Under the pieces are notes generated by a model. It was not told the DNA's origin. It did not search any database and saw only the letters and a list, made by a program, of their open reading frames with translations. A stretch of DNA of 64,000 nt from JANSYP01 sp039184415 (GTDB lineage Bacteria; Pseudomonadota; Alphaproteobacteria; Rhodobacterales; Rhodobacteraceae), in NCBI GenBank assembly GCA_039184415.1, contig JBCDBB010000001.1:1-64000 (forward strand). The letters run 5' to 3'. Made by a program: the position numbers and the translations under genes. This document shows positions 61,465 to 64,000 of the stretch, piece by piece; the stretch's first letter is position 1; every line of letters starts with the position of its first letter.

Positions 61465-62244
61465 CTAGATCAGCAAAAGCCGCGAGAGCTCCAGGGCCGC
61501 CGCGCGGAGCCGGTCGACATGGCGGCGCGCGCTGTCCAGGGACAGTCGCACGGTCGGCGCATGGAAGGATACGGTCGATAGAAGGCGATCCTGATCATCA
61601 AGAATCGGGCACGCGATCGCAATCATGCCCTCCATGAACTCCTCAGCATCCTCGCTATAGCCGCGTTCTCGTGTCAAAGCGATTTCGTTGCGCAACGCAT
61701 CGACGCTCGTCAGGGTCGTGGCCGTGTGCTGGACGAACTGCTCGGCGCGCAGATAGCGTTCCAGATGCGCCTCGTTGAGGGAGGACAGATACATCTTGCC
61801 GCTGGCCGTGCAGTAGAAGGGCACGTGGGTGCCGACGGGCAACTGGATCCGCAGCGGCCATTTCGTCTCGACCCGGTCGAGGTAGACCATCGCATCACGG
61901 TCCGGAACGGCGATGTTGCAGGTCTCGCCCACCTCTTCGGCGAGCCGGCCCAGAACCGCGAGGCGGGCGGTGCGCACGCGCAGAGATGACAGCACGTTGA
62001 TCGACAAGCGGCGAAGGCGCTTGCCCGGCGTGTAGGACTTGCCGTCAAGCTCGCGCATGATGAAGCCTTCGGCTTCGAGGGTGGCAAAGAGCCTGTGGAT
62101 CGTTGGTTTCGGCAGACCGATGCGCTGGTTGACCTCGGTAGGGGTCACAGGCACACCGCTCTGCGCAATCTCCTCCAAAACGAGGAGCATACGCAGATTG
62201 GTCGGTATGCTCCCGATGCGCGTCTCCCCGTTCTGTCCGTCCAT
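61465..62244 (-). CDS. IclR-family transcriptional regulator
   Basis: 259 residues: winged helix at about residues 15-75 (VTPTEVNQRIGLPKPTIHRL, FATLEAEGFIMRELDGKSYT) and an IclR effector domain (VGTHVPFYCTASGKMYLSSL, GYSEDAEEFMEGMIAIACPI). It follows the TRAP permease gene by 12 bases on the same strand, so it probably controls that transporter operon in response to its substrate. Confidence 0.93.
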   Translation of the reverse strand: MDGQNGETRIGSIPTNLRMLLVLEEIAQSGVPVTPTEVNQRIGLPKPTIHRLFATLEAEGFIMRELDGKSYTPGKRLRRLSINVLSSLRVRTARLAVLGRLAEEVGETCNIAVPDRDAMVYLDRVETKWPLRIQLPVGTHVPFYCTASGKMYLSSLNEAHLERYLRAEQFVQHTATTLTSVDALRNEIALTRERGYSEDAEEFMEGMIAIACPILDDQDRLLSTVSFHAPTVRLSLDSARRHVDRLRAAALELSRLLLI

Positions 62245-62256
62245 TACATCTCCAGT

Positions 62257-63618
62257 CTACCGCGCGGGCAGCAGCAGCGTTGTGGTTGCCGGAACCAGCG
62301 CAACTATTAGCCATACCGTCAGCAGCGCTGCAAGATAGATCAGGGTGAACTTCAGCAGCCTGAAGTATGGCACGCCCGTCACACCGCTGGCGACATAGAG
62401 GTTCAGACCGTAGGGCGGCGTGATGAAGCCGATCGAAGCACCGACCAGGAAGATCACCGCAAAGTGGATCGGATCCACCCCGACCGACGCCGCGATAGGC
62501 GCAAGGATCGGTGCGAGAATGATCGTCACCGGCAGGCTTTCCAGGATCATGCCCGTCACGAAGACGATGGCCATCGCGGTAAAGAGTACCGCGTGATAGC
62601 CGCCCATGCTGGTCACGAAGTTCCCGATCACTTCCTGCGCGCCCAAGAGCGACAGGATCTGCTGCATCACGACCGACACCGCGATGAGCGGCGCCAGGAT
62701 GCCGGTGATCTGAGCCGACCGCATGGTGATCGACGGGATCTCGGAGACCTTGAAGCCCTCGACCACCAGCATCTCGCCATAGGTCTTTTCCGCCACCGGG
62801 CGTTCGGCATCGGGCGCCCCCATGAGCCGGAACATCGGGAGCGACAGAACGCCCACGATAACGCAGAACCCGACCGTCACACCGGCCGCCTCGGTGGGAG
62901 AGAACTTGCCCGTATAGATCCCCCAGAGCACCAGCCCGATGGCAAAGAAACCGAGCCAGGCGCCGACGGCGGTCTTGAGCATCCGCGACAGCTGCAGCGG
63001 GATGAGATAGCCCCAGCCATTGGCCATGCAGACGATCCAGCACGCGAGCATCATCCCGGCCACCATCATGGAGCCCGGGATGATCCCGGCCACGAACAGG
63101 TCCGAAATCGGCAGGTTCATCAGGAAGCCGTAGACGATGAAGATGATCGAGGGCGGGATGATGATGCCCACCGTACCCCCCGCTGCCGCGGTCGCCGCAG
63201 AGAAGCGCTCATCATAGCCGCCTTTGACCATTTCAGGGTGCAGCATCGAGCCGATCGTTGCCGTGGTGGCCGAGTTCGAACCCGAGATTGCAGCAAAGAG
63301 GCCACAGGCACCGAGCGAGGCCATGGCCAACCCGCCGCGAAGCCAACCCAGGCAGGAGTAGGCGAAGTCCGACAATCGTCGGGCGATCCCGGACTTGTTG
63401 ATCAAGTCTCCCGTCAGGATGAAGAGCGGCATCGCCAGCAGAGCAAATCCATCGGTGAAGACGTCCGACAGCGCCGAGCCGATGTTGTCGAGCGTCATCC
63501 CGAGCACAAAACTGCAACCGAGTACCCAGTAGGCAATCACCAGAAAGACCGGCGTGCCGAGCATGAAGAGAACCGTGACCCCGAGCGAAATCAGGGTGAT
63601 GATTGTTCCGTCCGTCAT
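62257..63618 (-). CDS. dctM: TRAP transporter large permease (DctM)
   Basis: 453 residues from ATG 63618, with GAGGAGG six bases upstream. About 12 membrane helices with family motifs AMPLFILTGDLINKSGIARR, AAISGSNSATTATIGSMLHP, AGGTVGIIIPPSIIFIVYGF and ITPPYGLNLYVASGV. It is the main membrane subunit of a sodium-coupled carboxylate importer that needs a DctP binding protein (not in the window). Confidence 0.95.
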   Translation of the reverse strand: MTDGTIITLISLGVTVLFMLGTPVFLVIAYWVLGCSFVLGMTLDNIGSALSDVFTDGFALLAMPLFILTGDLINKSGIARRLSDFAYSCLGWLRGGLAMASLGACGLFAAISGSNSATTATIGSMLHPEMVKGGYDERFSAATAAAGGTVGIIIPPSIIFIVYGFLMNLPISDLFVAGIIPGSMMVAGMMLACWIVCMANGWGYLIPLQLSRMLKTAVGAWLGFFAIGLVLWGIYTGKFSPTEAAGVTVGFCVIVGVLSLPMFRLMGAPDAERPVAEKTYGEMLVVEGFKVSEIPSITMRSAQITGILAPLIAVSVVMQQILSLLGAQEVIGNFVTSMGGYHAVLFTAMAIVFVTGMILESLPVTIILAPILAPIAASVGVDPIHFAVIFLVGASIGFITPPYGLNLYVASGVTGVPYFRLLKFTLIYLAALLTVWLIVALVPATTTLLLPAR

Positions 63619-63628
63619 GGTGCCCTCC

Positions 63629-64000
63629 TCAGTCCGCGCCAATCACGGCCTGCTCGATGAGCGGCTTGCCGGTGCGATAGTTTTCAAGATCGTCGAGGAA
63701 ATTCTCGATCACCCGGGTGGCCATCATGATGAAGGCCAAGGGCACGGTGGCCAGGAACCACCATTGCAGCACATTGTCGGTGCCGAGCAGAATCTGGAAG
63801 TTGGAGGCCGAGTTCGCAGTAACCCGTGCCGACGTGACGACGACCACCCAGCAAAAGCCGAGCCAGAGAACCGCATCCATCGTCAGGCAGGCCATCTGGC
63901 CGGTCCGGCCCATATTCGACCGGAACTCCGCAAAGGCCAGATGGGTCCGCAGCCGCACATTGTAGGCACAGCCGAACCAGGTCATCACGAGAAACAGGAA
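63629..64000 (-). CDS. dctQ: TRAP transporter small permease (DctQ), 5' end outside the window
   Basis: At least 124 codons, open to the right edge, where the frame reads FLFLVMTWFGC. Two or three membrane helices visible (CLTMDAVLWLGFCWVVVVTS; NVLQWWFLATVPLAFIMMAT). It ends ten bases before dctM, so dctQ-dctM-iclR read as one operon, with dctP probably upstream. Confidence 0.88.
   Translation of the reverse strand, partial: FLFLVMTWFGCAYNVRLRTHLAFAEFRSNMGRTGQMACLTMDAVLWLGFCWVVVVTSARVTANSASNFQILLGTDNVLQWWFLATVPLAFIMMATRVIENFLDDLENYRTGKPLIEQAVIGAD

Overview
The window is a high-GC chromosomal segment from an alphaproteobacterium. Most likely it belongs to Rhodobacterales (Roseobacter group). 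The evidence is the gene set and its order: petABC, mipZ next to a DUF6489 gene, a DUF2125 protein, the ffh-GNAT-chorismate mutase-rpsP-rimM-trmD-rplS-rpmE block, a VPLPA-CTERM protein, TctA and DctQM carboxylate transporters, and a dnaE2 with a GAAC-N7-GAAC-like SOS box. No rRNA, CRISPR array, prophage or intact insertion sequence was seen. One tRNA gene (Lys, anticodon TTT) is present.

Layout. 0-5 kb: a tripartite tricarboxylate permease cut by the left edge, a ketopantoate-reductase-like protein, a decayed 1.5 kb gap holding an amber-interrupted SpoIIAA-like pseudogene, and a LacI-type regulator. 5-8 kb: Nudix hydrolase, BrkB/YihY membrane protein and a BciB-like (FrhB-family) flavin/Fe-S reductase. 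8-13.5 kb: a heavily degraded phoX phosphatase pseudogene, then dnaE2, which lacks imuA/imuB neighbours and a recognisable C-terminal OB domain. 13.5-16.6 kb: a CadC-like TPR regulator, a 1-Cys peroxiredoxin and an exported rhodanese. 16.7-20.3 kb: an IS3-type relic, a (GGCTGC)10 tract, and a secreted alpha/beta hydrolase with an AtuA/DUF4387 pair, closed by a strong terminator.

20.3-28.6 kb is an accessory region ending at tRNA-Lys. It has two large acidic secreted proteins (an RTX protein, and a protein with a lysozyme-like N-terminus and beta repeats), a ruined IS5-family transposase that carries four copies of a short palindromic element, and a pair of small exported proteins, one broken by an in-frame TGA. 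The 42-bp palindromic element is the most unusual feature of the window: three copies have identical length, keep the host reading frame, and show compensatory changes in their stems.

28.7-64 kb is mostly housekeeping: dapF-mtaB-GST, petABC, aroC, a thioredoxin/CcdA pair, HU, AMP nucleosidase, a MotA/MotB-like motor pair with a very long coiled coil plus ChaC, rpsD, hisC-tyrC-extensin, azoreductase, ffh behind a hairpin-rich leader, four translationally coupled GNAT acetyltransferases, chorismate mutase, the rpsP-trmD-rplS-rpmE ribosomal block with an extra 50-codon membrane ORF, a VPLPA-CTERM protein, mipZ behind a perfect DnaA box, and an IclR-regulated TRAP transporter cut by the right edge. 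Genes are tightly packed, with many ATGA or GTGA overlaps that suggest translational coupling. Decay (phoX, the SpoIIAA-like gene, the transposases, the small exported protein) is confined to the left half and to the region next to the tRNA.
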